Shown here piece by piece: positions 46,950 through 54,092 of a stretch of 64,000 bases of DNA. How positions within the stretch are numbered: the stretch's first letter is position 1; every line of letters begins with the position of its first letter. Position numbers and translations under genes: made by a program. This stretch comes from Amycolatopsis umgeniensis (lineage in GTDB: Bacteria > Actinomycetota > Actinomycetes > Mycobacteriales > Pseudonocardiaceae): positions 2,666,001 to 2,730,000 of the forward strand of contig NZ_JACHMX010000001.1 of the NCBI RefSeq assembly GCF_014205155.1, given 5' to 3'. Under the pieces are notes generated by a model. It was not told the origin of the DNA. It searched no databases and was given only the letters and a program-made list of their open reading frames with translations.

Positions 46950-48410
46950 TCAGCCGAGGAGTTCGTAGTCCTCGCGCCGCACCTTGCGGGTGTCGAGCCA
47001 ATACCGCCAGGTGAAGCCGGGCCAGATCGTCCGGTTGACGCCCTTCGCGTCCAGGTACCAGCTCTTGCACCCACCCCGCGTCCAGATGCCCTTGGCGAGT
47101 TTGCGCTGGATCTCGCCGTTGAACCGCTCCTGCGCCTCCGGCCGCGGGTCGAGCGCCTTGCCACGCCCGAGCCGCAGCGCCTGCGCGACGTAGGAGATCT
47201 GCGCTTCGATCATGAAGACCACGGAGTTGTGCCCGAGCCCGGTGTTCGGGCCGAGCAGGAAGAACAGGTTCGGGAACCCGGACACGGTGATGCCCTGATA
47301 CGTCCGCATCCCCTCGGCCGCCCACTCCTTGCCGAGGTTGCGCCCGTCTCGGCCGATGATCTCCAGGTCGTCGAAGGCGTCCGTGACGTGGAATCCGGTG
47401 CCGTAGATGATCGCGTCGACCTCGTGCTCGACACCGGCGCCGTCGACGACGCTGTGCTCGCGGACCTCCTTCACGCCCTCGGTGACGACGTCGACGTTGT
47501 CCCTCGCGAGCGCCGGGTAGTAGTCGTTGGAGATCAGGACCCGCTTGCAGCCCATGGTGTAGTCCGGCGTCAGCTTCCGGCGCAGTTCCGGATCCTTGAC
47601 GCCCTTGAAAATGTTGCGCTTCGCGATGTTCTGGCCGATCTTCATCATCCACGGCTGCCCGTTGAAGCCGATCGCGCGGGCTTCGAGGCCCCAGTAGAGG
47701 ACGTTGCGGAAGGCGCGCTGCAGCAGCGGCACCGAGCTGAACGTCTTCCGCAGCGCTTGCGGCATCTCGCGGTCCGGCTTGGGCATGATCCACGGCGGGG
47801 TGCGCTGGAAGAGCGTCAGCTCGGCGACGTCCTTCGCGATCCGCGGCACGAACTGGATCGCGCTCGCGCCGGTGCCGACCACGGCGACCCGCTTGCCCGC
47901 GAGGTCGTAGTCGTGCTCCCACCGCGCGGAGTGGAACGCCCGGCCCTTGAAGTTCCCGATCCCGGGCAGCTCCGGGATCTGCGGCAGGTGCAGCGCGCCG
48001 ACCCCGGCGACCAGGGCGGGCGCGACGAACTCCTCGCCGGACTTCGACGCGACGTGCCAGCGGTTCTCGTCGGCGTCCCAGCGGGCGCCGGTCATCTCCT
48101 GGCCGAAGCGGATGAAGCGGTGCAGGTCGTACTTCGCGGCGACGTCGCGCATGTAGCGCCAGATCTCCGGCTGCGGCGAGTACGCCCGGGACCAGCCGGG
48201 GTTCTGCTCGAACGAGAACGAGTACATATGCGAGGGGATGTCGCAGGCGCAGCCGGGGTAGGTGTTGTCCCGCCACGTGCCGCCCACGTCGTCGGCCTTC
48301 TCCAGGATGACGAAGTCCTCGCGGCCCTCTTTCCGCAGCTGGATGGCCATGCCGAGACCGGAGAAGCCGGTCCCGACGATGACGACACCGGTCTCGGTGC
48401 GGTTGCCCAT
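46950..48410 (-). CDS. flavin-containing monooxygenase, Baeyer-Villiger type
   Basis: This 486-residue FAD/NADPH enzyme has the FAD site 'VIVGTGFSGLGMAIQL' near the start, the FMO/BVMO-type fingerprint 'FKGRAFHSARWEHDYDL' and the NADPH site 'VAVVGTGASAIQFVP'. 'GGTWRDNTYPGCACDIPSH' is typical of ketone-oxidising members. It probably inserts oxygen into ketones or cyclic compounds. It is divergent from a TetR gene whose probable operator lies in the 76-bp gap, so it is likely inducible by its substrate. Confidence 0.9.
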   Translation of the reverse strand: MGNRTETGVVIVGTGFSGLGMAIQLRKEGREDFVILEKADDVGGTWRDNTYPGCACDIPSHMYSFSFEQNPGWSRAYSPQPEIWRYMRDVAAKYDLHRFIRFGQEMTGARWDADENRWHVASKSGEEFVAPALVAGVGALHLPQIPELPGIGNFKGRAFHSARWEHDYDLAGKRVAVVGTGASAIQFVPRIAKDVAELTLFQRTPPWIMPKPDREMPQALRKTFSSVPLLQRAFRNVLYWGLEARAIGFNGQPWMMKIGQNIAKRNIFKGVKDPELRRKLTPDYTMGCKRVLISNDYYPALARDNVDVVTEGVKEVREHSVVDGAGVEHEVDAIIYGTGFHVTDAFDDLEIIGRDGRNLGKEWAAEGMRTYQGITVSGFPNLFFLLGPNTGLGHNSVVFMIEAQISYVAQALRLGRGKALDPRPEAQERFNGEIQRKLAKGIWTRGGCKSWYLDAKGVNRTIWPGFTWRYWLDTRKVRREDYELLG

Positions 48411-48450
48411 GACCCGCCCTCTCGCTCGTATTACCTGTTACCGGGAGTTC

Positions 48451-48469
48451 ACCTTACTTGAAGTAGGTT
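48451..48469. promoter_or_regulatory. palindromic operator between monooxygenase and TetR genes
   Basis: ACCTTACTTGAAGTAGGTT pairs at 7 of 9 positions around a central G. The perfect inner arms TACTT/AAGTA are typical of a TetR-family site. It sits in the middle of the 76-bp divergent gap. Confidence 0.6.
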
Positions 48470-48486
48470 ACCTTCGGTAGAGTGCT

Positions 48487-49089
48487 GTGGTGACGACGGC
48501 GAAGCGCAAACGCATGCCACGAGCAGAGCGAATGCGGCAGATGATCGAAATCGCTGAGGAAGTGTTCGCCGAACGCGGCTACGGCGCGGCGTCGATGGAC
48601 GACATCGCGGAGCGCGTCGGGGTCTCCAAACCGATGCTCTACGAGTACTTCAACTCGAAAGAGGGACTGCTGCTGGCCTGCATCCAGCAGTCGCGGGCGG
48701 CACTGCTCGAAGTCACCGAACGGGCGACCGTCGGTGCGACGTCCGCCGAGGACGCACTGCGGCGCGGGCTGCTCGCGTTCTTCGTCTTCATCCGGGAACG
48801 ACGGCAGGCCTGGTCACTGCTCCGCCACGAGATGGCGCTGATCGGCACCGACGCGGCCGACGAGATCGAACAGACCCGGCGTCAGCAGACCGACCTGATC
48901 GCCGCGGTGATGAGCGGTTACCTCGACACGGGCGAAGATCCGCGCGCCGAAGCGTCCGCGGAGTTCGTCGTCGGCGCGTGCGAACGGCTCGCGATCTGGT
49001 GCGAGCGACACGAGGACGTCAGCCCCGAAATGGCCACCGGATACGCGATGGACATCCTCTGGTCGGGTCTGTCCGCGAGGGCCCGCTGA
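48487..49089 (+). CDS. TetR family regulator of the divergent monooxygenase
   Basis: This 200-residue repressor has a typical N-terminal HTH ('EIAEEVFAERGYGAASMDDI', 'AERVGVSKPMLYEYFNSKEG') and a helical C-terminal ligand domain. Two GTG codons lie side by side at 48487 and 48490, and the ribosome site is poor for both. Its position, 76 bp from the Baeyer-Villiger monooxygenase with a palindrome between them, makes it the likely local repressor. The ligand is probably a ketone or its precursor. Confidence 0.88.
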   Translation: MVTTAKRKRMPRAERMRQMIEIAEEVFAERGYGAASMDDIAERVGVSKPMLYEYFNSKEGLLLACIQQSRAALLEVTERATVGATSAEDALRRGLLAFFVFIRERRQAWSLLRHEMALIGTDAADEIEQTRRQQTDLIAAVMSGYLDTGEDPRAEASAEFVVGACERLAIWCERHEDVSPEMATGYAMDILWSGLSARAR

Positions 49090-49322
49090 AGCGACCGTGA
49101 AGATGCGCGTGCATTAGGCCATTCGGTCGTCACTCAGAGCACATTGCCGCCAGTGTCTTGTGACACAGAGTTGTCCTACTGTATCGATGACACTGTAGAA
49201 ACTCTGATGGACCGTCACGACCTCGGTCAGGAGGGGGCGCCACCACCCGAAAGTGGCGTCATGACGAGGACGTGGCGAGGTCCACAGAGTGACGCATGCT
49301 CGCGAGGAGAGGGGTGAGGCGG

Positions 49323-49733
49323 ATGACCGAACCGATCACCGCGTCGTACGTCCAAGAGGACGACGACTGGAAGGTCACGGTCAGCGGCTCCGGTAAGGAA
49401 CTGACCGGTCGCGCGCCGGGCATCATCGCGGCACGGGACCGGGCGGACCAGCTGGTCGAGAAACTGTCCCCGCCGGAGCGGTCGACCGTGGTGCACCTGC
49501 TCAACGGCAGTGCGCTCGAGTTCACCGCCGCTTACATGACGGCGAGGCTGACGCTCCCGGAGATCGAACCGCTCGAGGTTCCTCCCCCGGCGAACGGCAA
49601 GGCCAAGGAGAAGATCGCGGCCAAGCCTCCGGTGCCCCAGGGCAAGGAACTCCCGAAGGCCGTCGACGAGGCGAAGACCAAGGAGAAGGCCGAGCCCGCC
49701 AAGACACCTGCCAAGGCGGCCCAGACCTCCTGA
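49323..49733 (+). CDS. hypothetical protein with Lys/Ala/Pro-rich tail
   Basis: This 136-residue protein has an N-terminal half resembling a HicB-like or similar small alpha/beta fold ('ITASYVQEDDDWKVTVSGSG', 'GIIAARDRADQLVEKL'). Its low-complexity tail (about 90-136) is rich in Lys, Ala and Pro. ATG 49323 is well supported by GAGGAGAGGGG. I do not recognise a family with confidence, and there is no partner HicA gene. Convergent with a DUF3618 gene. Confidence 0.65.
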   Translation: MTEPITASYVQEDDDWKVTVSGSGKELTGRAPGIIAARDRADQLVEKLSPPERSTVVHLLNGSALEFTAAYMTARLTLPEIEPLEVPPPANGKAKEKIAAKPPVPQGKELPKAVDEAKTKEKAEPAKTPAKAAQTS

Positions 49734-49736
49734 GAG

Positions 49737-49958
49737 CTACTTCAGGAGTTTGCGGATCAGCAGGACGCCGATCAGCACTGCCCCGCCGATGAGCGGGTAC
49801 TTCACCTTGGGCTCGTCCAGCTTCGCGCGCAGGCCGGTCTTCGCGGAATCCACCAGCTTCGCGGGGTTCGCCTTCGTGCCCAGCTGGTCGAGCGTGGCGA
49901 CCAGCGCGTTCCTGGCCTGCTCGATCTCACGCTCGATGGTCTCGGGATCGCGAGCCAC
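49737..49958 (-). CDS. DUF3618 domain small membrane protein
   Basis: This 73-residue protein begins with a helical segment 'TIEREIEQARNALVATLDQL' and ends with one membrane helix ('YPLIGGAVLIGVLLIRKLLK'). This is the DUF3618 layout, common in actinomycetes, where it often adjoins phage-holin-like membrane genes. The role is unknown. ATG 49958 follows AGGAGGACAC. Confidence 0.85.
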   Translation of the reverse strand: MARDPETIEREIEQARNALVATLDQLGTKANPAKLVDSAKTGLRAKLDEPKVKYPLIGGAVLIGVLLIRKLLK

Positions 49959-50083
49959 GTGTCCTCCTCGCCGCGACGGACTTGCTGGAAGCCCACGTTA
50001 GAGGACGCCACCCCTCGAAGCGGCACCGGCCACGCCGAGAAACTCGGATCGTGTCGCACGATACGATTTCAGGGCAGTACTGG

Positions 50084-50157
50084 GGGCCCGTAGCCCAATT
50101 GGCAGAGGCACACGGTTTAGGTCCGTGCCAGTGAGAGTTCGAGTCTCTCCGGGCCCA
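50084..50157 (+). tRNA. tRNA-Leu(UAG)-like, short variable loop
   Basis: Acceptor GGGCCCG (50084-50090) pairs with CGGGCCC (50150-50156), discriminator A. The D stem is only 3 bp (GCC/GGC). The anticodon stem CACGG/CCGTG holds loop TTTAGGT, so the anticodon is UAG, reading CUA (Leu). The T stem GAGAG/CTCTC holds TTCGAGT. The variable loop is just CCAGT (5 nt), although leucine tRNAs carry a long arm. No CCA is encoded. It could be a divergent leucine tRNA or a tRNA with another job. Confidence 0.85.
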
Positions 50158-50218
50158 CAGCGTTCACCGGTCACTCCGGCAGGCGATCCGGGAGCCCACG
50201 CCGGGCGGCTCCTGGGCG

Positions 50219-50524
50219 TCAGCGGACATTGGTCACCCGATGAGCCGTTTCGACCAGAGTCTGGGCCGCCCGGCCCGCGCGTTTGAACTCGTCCGTCGTC
50301 GCCGGGGTGTGGCTGTAGCCCGCCTTGGTCTTCAGCTTGAGCAGCGTTCTCAAATGCTTCGCGATTTCCTTGTCGGCCTGGGTCAGCAAGCCGATCGCTT
50401 CGTCGTGGTTCTCACCCTGCGCGTGCTCACCCAGCCTGGCGCAGCAGATGACGTCGGACACCCGTGTCGCACCGCCTGATCCGCACGTCAGCCTTTTCTC
50501 TTTCGCAGGTGGCCGGCCAGCCAT
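50219..50524 (-). CDS. HEPN-domain protein, partner of MNT nucleotidyltransferase
   Basis: This 101-residue, mainly helical protein has the small-HEPN hallmark 'LRTLLKLKTKAGYSHTPATT', followed by 'FKRAGRAAQTLVETAHRV'. It overlaps the 3' end of the nucleotidyltransferase gene by 37 bp. In known HEPN/MNT modules the HEPN protein is a ribonuclease-like toxin inactivated by adenylylation. The classical Rx4-6H active motif is not evident here ('RAAQTLVETAH' has nine residues between), so toxicity is uncertain. The start could be a later GTG. Confidence 0.65.
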   Translation of the reverse strand: MAGRPPAKEKRLTCGSGGATRVSDVICCARLGEHAQGENHDEAIGLLTQADKEIAKHLRTLLKLKTKAGYSHTPATTDEFKRAGRAAQTLVETAHRVTNVR

Positions 50525-51108
50525 GCCCGGCTTCCGGCCACCGTGAGCCCGTCTCGCGCCACGTCACGCAGAACGACCTCGTCGTGGGCACGGTCGACGA
50601 GTTCGCCTTCGGTGAACTCCAAAGGACGAGTGTCGTTGCCGACCCAGCGGGTCACCTCGATCGCCAGTTCATGGACTTGGGTTTCCCATCGGTCGTCGGC
50701 GTCGTCCGGCCGGATCAGCAGGAGATCCACATCGCTGTCCTCCGTCATCTCGCCGCGTGCCACCGAGCCGAACACCGCGGCATAGACCGGCGGGATCACC
50801 CAGGACTCCAGACGGTCTTCGATGCGTTCCAGGAATGTTTTCCGCATCTGGGCGAGCCCGATGATGTGCTCCGCCGCGAGATGGTCGCGGTTGAGCCGGT
50901 ACGCGAAGGCGTTTCCGACGCGGTCGGCCAGCACGACACCCTGCTTCGTCAGGCGCCGTAGCACCTTGCGGATGCCCTCCTCCGAATGCCGCGCCAGGAG
51001 GCGGTGGAGCTGCCCGGTCGTGAAGATGCCGTCATGGTTGGCGAGCACGGCGAGGACATCGCCGTCGAGAGTGGGGGTGACCGTCATCAACGGTCGGCTC
51101 AAGTCCAC
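50488..51108 (-). CDS. MNT-type nucleotidyltransferase with N-terminal HTH
   Basis: This 206-residue protein has an N-terminal winged-helix-like region (about 12-70; 'VLANHDGIFTTGQLHRLLAR', 'KVLRRLTKQGVVLADR') and a minimal nucleotidyltransferase core with 'FGSVARGEMTEDSDVDLLLI', including the catalytic Gly-Ser and Asp-x-Asp. Antitoxins of this type add AMP to a HEPN partner, and the HTH would let it bind its own promoter, where tandem 12-bp repeats lie. GTG 51108 follows AAGGAG with ideal spacing. The module neighbours an unusual tRNA. Confidence 0.8.
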   Translation of the reverse strand: MDLSRPLMTVTPTLDGDVLAVLANHDGIFTTGQLHRLLARHSEEGIRKVLRRLTKQGVVLADRVGNAFAYRLNRDHLAAEHIIGLAQMRKTFLERIEDRLESWVIPPVYAAVFGSVARGEMTEDSDVDLLLIRPDDADDRWETQVHELAIEVTRWVGNDTRPLEFTEGELVDRAHDEVVLRDVARDGLTVAGSRAWLAGHLRKRKG

Positions 51109-51142
51109 GATCCGACTCCTTCAGAAGCCTCTTCTGCTACGC

Positions 51143-51194
51143 CAACTATAGTACCGCATACTCAACTATAGTACGTATACCAGTCTTATAGTTG
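51143..51194 (-). promoter_or_regulatory. tandem operator repeats before the MNT/HEPN module
   Basis: CAACTATAGTAC occurs at 51143-51154 and 51163-51174, exactly 20 bp apart, and an inverted partial copy TATAGTTG lies at 51187-51194. The stretch is A/T-rich against a GC-rich background. The repeats precede the MNT gene by 35 bp and fit binding sites for its HTH domain. Confidence 0.65.
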
Positions 51195-51228
51195 ACACCC
51201 TGTCCGCTCTGCCGAAGACGAGGCGCCT

Positions 51229-51326
51229 ATCCGGTCAGCGCGAACGGTCGTAGACCACCGCCATCTCCCCCAGTTCCCGACCTCTTGATAAGCCAGCGTC
51301 CACTTCGATGCCGGCAGCCCCTCGAC
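51229..51326 (-). pseudogene. frameshifted 3' remnant of the DHFR-family reductase gene
   Basis: Of 99 bases at 52634-52732, the 3' end of an intact reductase gene, 93 recur here with five substitutions and one deleted base. The copy keeps the same stop codon (51235-51237) but is frameshifted within about 15 codons of it and has nothing upstream. The two copies bracket the protease gene in the same direction, so a duplication or insertion event separated them. Confidence 0.8.
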
Positions 51327-51616
51327 AACGACTCCTTGAGCTCTTGACTTACGACTACGGGCGCATCGTCCTCGACCAACGCGACCCGGAAAGCCCTAAC
51401 GCGAACTACCGATACCGCCTCAGCAGCAGGTCAGCCAGCACATCGTGACGGCCCGAGTAGCAGGTAGCAAAGTCCACCACCTCTCTCTGACCTACCGCGG
51501 CAGGTCAGAGAACACGTACAGCAGCGCAACGCAAGAAGCCCTCGGCAGCGATCAGCTCCGCCGAGGGCTTCTTGCGGGTCACGGGCCGGGGCCCACTCCG
51601 CTTCCGGACTCCGCCG
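51327..51616. terminator. hairpin-rich gene-free stretch before the protease stop
   Basis: Two inverted repeats lie here: CTCTGACCT with AGGTCAGAG (51485-51510), and a perfect 16-bp stem GCAAGAAGCCCTCGGC (51531-51546) with 51560-51575. The second is a good terminator for the protease gene on the minus strand. No gene is seen. Confidence 0.65.
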
Positions 51617-52513
51617 TCAGTTCAGCCAGGCGACGTAGTTGTCGAACACTTCCTGATTGATCCGGGTCCCGGTGTTGTCGTCGAATTGCGTGTCATACGA
51701 GCTGTGCACCGCGAAAGCCATGAAAACCCGGTTGTCGACGCGGTAAACCGGACCGCCACTCTGCCCCTCCGCGGTGTCGAATCGATAACCGAACTGACGG
51801 TCGAGCGACCTTCGAATGGTGTCCGCGGTGAACCACTGGGAACCGATGGGCTGTTTGTCGCTCGGATACCCGCGATGGGTGAGTTCGACACCGTTCAGAT
51901 TTCCCGAGTTCGGTTTCATGGCCAGCCAGCCGACCGTTTCACCGATTTTGCAATTCAGCTTGAGTACCGCGTAGTCGTAATCGTAGTTCTTCGTCCGGTA
52001 CCAGCCGAGCACGGTGTGCGACTTGGACACCGCACAGAACTTGTACGGGGCGTCGGCGCCGTTGCGGCCCGGCGCGACGCTCAGGTTCTGGTACCAGACC
52101 CCGCCGGGACCGCCCGAATGCACGCAGTGCCCGGCGGTCGCGACCTCGGACGGCCCGATCATCCAGCCGCTGCACCTCAGTTCCTTGCCATCCGGCCCGT
52201 CGCCCTTGATCTCCACCACGGTTCTCGACGGGAAGCTGGTGGTCAGGTTCTGCCTGGTTCTCGGGAACTTGCCGAAGATCTTCTCCGCGACGACATCGCC
52301 CGAATTCTCGTTCGCCGAAAGGCCTACCGTTCCTTTGCTCTGCGGTATTTCGGAGATGGTCGCGGGTGGCGCGTTTTCCCCGATGACATCATCACTGGAA
52401 ATGGGAGTGCTCGGCAGTTGCGCCGGAGCCGCCGCGGCATTCGACGGAATCGTCATGATCATGGCCGTTCCGACCATGAACGCGGCAAACAGAGCCGTGC
52501 GTCGTCCAGTCAT
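51617..52513 (-). CDS. secreted trypsin-like serine protease (V8/glutamyl endopeptidase type)
   Basis: This 298-residue protein has a signal peptide (1-28), a propeptide-like region and a chymotrypsin-fold domain with the triad His129 ('VATAGHCVHS'), Asp in 'YDYDYAVLKL' and Ser252 ('GQSGGPVY'). 'RCSGWMIGPSEV' precedes the His. The text resembles extracellular glutamyl endopeptidases. It is isolated between two copies of a reductase 3' end and may have come with a mobile event. The start is ATG at 52513. Confidence 0.9.
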   Translation of the reverse strand: MTGRRTALFAAFMVGTAMIMTIPSNAAAAPAQLPSTPISSDDVIGENAPPATISEIPQSKGTVGLSANENSGDVVAEKIFGKFPRTRQNLTTSFPSRTVVEIKGDGPDGKELRCSGWMIGPSEVATAGHCVHSGGPGGVWYQNLSVAPGRNGADAPYKFCAVSKSHTVLGWYRTKNYDYDYAVLKLNCKIGETVGWLAMKPNSGNLNGVELTHRGYPSDKQPIGSQWFTADTIRRSLDRQFGYRFDTAEGQSGGPVYRVDNRVFMAFAVHSSYDTQFDDNTGTRINQEVFDNYVAWLN

Positions 52514-52639
52514 TATCCCCCCTCAAGGATGTGAGACTGATCAACACATTACCGTGCGGGCAAAATAACGGGCAGCGGCCTATTGGGTGACTGATCTTGT
52601 GCTCGGCTTTGCCCGGCATAGGCGTTTCGGCCCATCCGA

Positions 52640-53239
52640 TCAGCGCGAACGGTCGTAGACCACCGCCATCTCCCCCAGTTCCCCGACCTCCTGATGAGCC
52701 AGCATCCACTTCGATGCCGGCAGTCCCTCGACGAAGAGCCGCTGCCCGCCGCCGGTGATCTCCGGGCAGATCATCAGGTACAACCGGTCGATCAGGTCGT
52801 CGGCGAGCAGGGCCTTGATGACGCTGGCGCTGCTGTTGACCAGGATGTCGCCCTCCCCGTTCGCCTTGAGGTCGGCGATGACGTCGGCGACGGGGGCGTT
52901 CACGACGCGGGCGCGGTCCCAGGGCGCTTCGGTCAGCGTCGTGGAGAAGACCACCTTTTCGGCATCTACCAGCCATTTCGCGTACGCGCGGTCTCGCGGG
53001 TCGGCGTTCTCGTCGGCGGCGATGGTCGGCCAGAAGCCCAGGAATCCCTCGGCGTTCAGTCTGCCGAGCACCGCTGTCGTCGCCTTCTCGTGAATGCGGG
53101 CGAGGTGACCGCGGGCGACGTCGGTGGTGGCGTACGAGACGATCGCACCCATGTCTCCGGGACCGCCGGGGCCGCTGTAGTGGCCATCGAGGGTGAGGCT
53201 GATGTTCGCGGTGACGCGGCGGCCGGTGGAGTTCGTCAT
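52640..53239 (-). CDS. dihydrofolate reductase (RibD C-terminal) family protein
   Basis: This 199-residue protein has 'ANISLTLDGHYSGPGGPGDM' near the start, 'VVFSTTLTEAPWDRARVV', 'GEGDILVNSSASVIKALLAD' and 'LYLMICPEITGGGQRLFVEG', typical of the NADPH-binding DHFR/RibD-like family found in many actinomycete paralogues. It is coupled to an ArsR-SRPBCC gene 5 bp upstream. The reaction is unknown, and the ArsR-type control suggests inducible use. Its 3' end is duplicated at 51229. Confidence 0.88.
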   Translation of the reverse strand: MTNSTGRRVTANISLTLDGHYSGPGGPGDMGAIVSYATTDVARGHLARIHEKATTAVLGRLNAEGFLGFWPTIAADENADPRDRAYAKWLVDAEKVVFSTTLTEAPWDRARVVNAPVADVIADLKANGEGDILVNSSASVIKALLADDLIDRLYLMICPEITGGGQRLFVEGLPASKWMLAHQEVGELGEMAVVYDRSR

Positions 53240-53244
53240 GTCGT

Positions 53245-54048
53245 TCAGTCCTTTTCCTGGGTGAGCCGGGTTTCGAGGTTGTCGAGCACTTGGCCCCAGC
53301 CGGTTTCGATACCGGCGATGAACGGGACGGCCTCGACGGTGGTTTCGGTGACGCGCAGGTCCAGCCGGAGCCTGGTCCCGCCTGGCGCCTCGGTGAGCTT
53401 CAGGTCGTAGTGGCCGGTGAAGAAGGTCGCGCCCTTCGCGTCCAGCACCGAGAGGTCGAACTCGAGGTGTTCGATTTCGGTCGCGGCGTGGACCTTGCCC
53501 GCGGAGCGGTATCGCCCCTCGGCGTCGCGGTAGTCGAGGACGGCACGTCCGCCACTCCATGGCTCGATGACGCAGTCGGTGACGGTCATCGACGGCGGCG
53601 CCCACCACGACGCGAGCAGCGCGGGCTCGATCCAGTGCCGCCAGACGACGTCCGGCGGCGCGGCCAGCAGGCGATCGAACGTGAACGCACGCCCGTCCGC
53701 CCACCGGTCGCGATCCGCGGCGGCGGAGTCCTCGCCGATCGCGGCCTGATAGCGCGCGAGGACGTCTCGCTCTCCCTCGTTCGCCTCGATGGTCGCGATC
53801 AGTTCCCGCAGCCGTCCGCCGAAGTCCCGCAACGGCGCCGCCTCGACCGCGTAGACGCGACGCTGCCCGAGCGGGAAGACGGTCACGAGTCCGGCGCGGG
53901 CGAGGGTCTGCAGGTGCTTGGTGGTCTGCGGCTGCCGCAGGCCGGTCAGCTCGGCGAGCTCGCCGACGGACCGGGGCCGCTCGGCGAGAAGCTCGACGAT
54001 GCGCCACCTCGCGCCGTCTCCCAGCGCTGCTGCGATCTGCTGCTCCAT
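53245..54048 (-). CDS. ArsR-type regulator fused to SRPBCC (AHSA1-like) domain
   Basis: This 267-residue fusion has an ArsR winged helix (about 1-80; 'ALGDGARWRIVELLAERPRS', 'GLRQPQTTKHLQTLARAGLV') and then an SRPBCC ligand-binding domain (about 120-265; 'DVVWRHWIEPALLASWWAPP', 'GWGQVLDNLETRLT'). The fusion lets one protein bind DNA and sense a hydrophobic ligand. It heads an operon with the DHFR-family reductase five bases downstream. A palindrome over its promoter is probably its own site. Confidence 0.9.
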   Translation of the reverse strand: MEQQIAAALGDGARWRIVELLAERPRSVGELAELTGLRQPQTTKHLQTLARAGLVTVFPLGQRRVYAVEAAPLRDFGGRLRELIATIEANEGERDVLARYQAAIGEDSAAADRDRWADGRAFTFDRLLAAPPDVVWRHWIEPALLASWWAPPSMTVTDCVIEPWSGGRAVLDYRDAEGRYRSAGKVHAATEIEHLEFDLSVLDAKGATFFTGHYDLKLTEAPGGTRLRLDLRVTETTVEAVPFIAGIETGWGQVLDNLETRLTQEKD

Positions 54049-54072
54049 GACCAGAAGTATTCATCCAACAGA

Positions 54073-54092
54073 ATATTCTTGTCAAGGAATAT
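54073..54092 (-). promoter_or_regulatory. ArsR-type operator over a TTGACA promoter
   Basis: Arms ATATTC (54073-54078) and GAATAT (54087-54092) are separated by 8 bases that contain TTGACA on the minus strand. It precedes the ArsR-SRPBCC gene by about 25 bp and overlaps the stop of the upstream methyltransferase gene. Confidence 0.6.

Noticed and set aside
50084..50157. Amber suppressor tRNA
   Set aside because: The anticodon is UAG read 5' to 3', which pairs with CUA; an amber suppressor would need CUA as anticodon.
50084..51616. Integrative element inserted in the tRNA
   Set aside because: No repeat of the tRNA 3' end was found downstream and no integrase is present.
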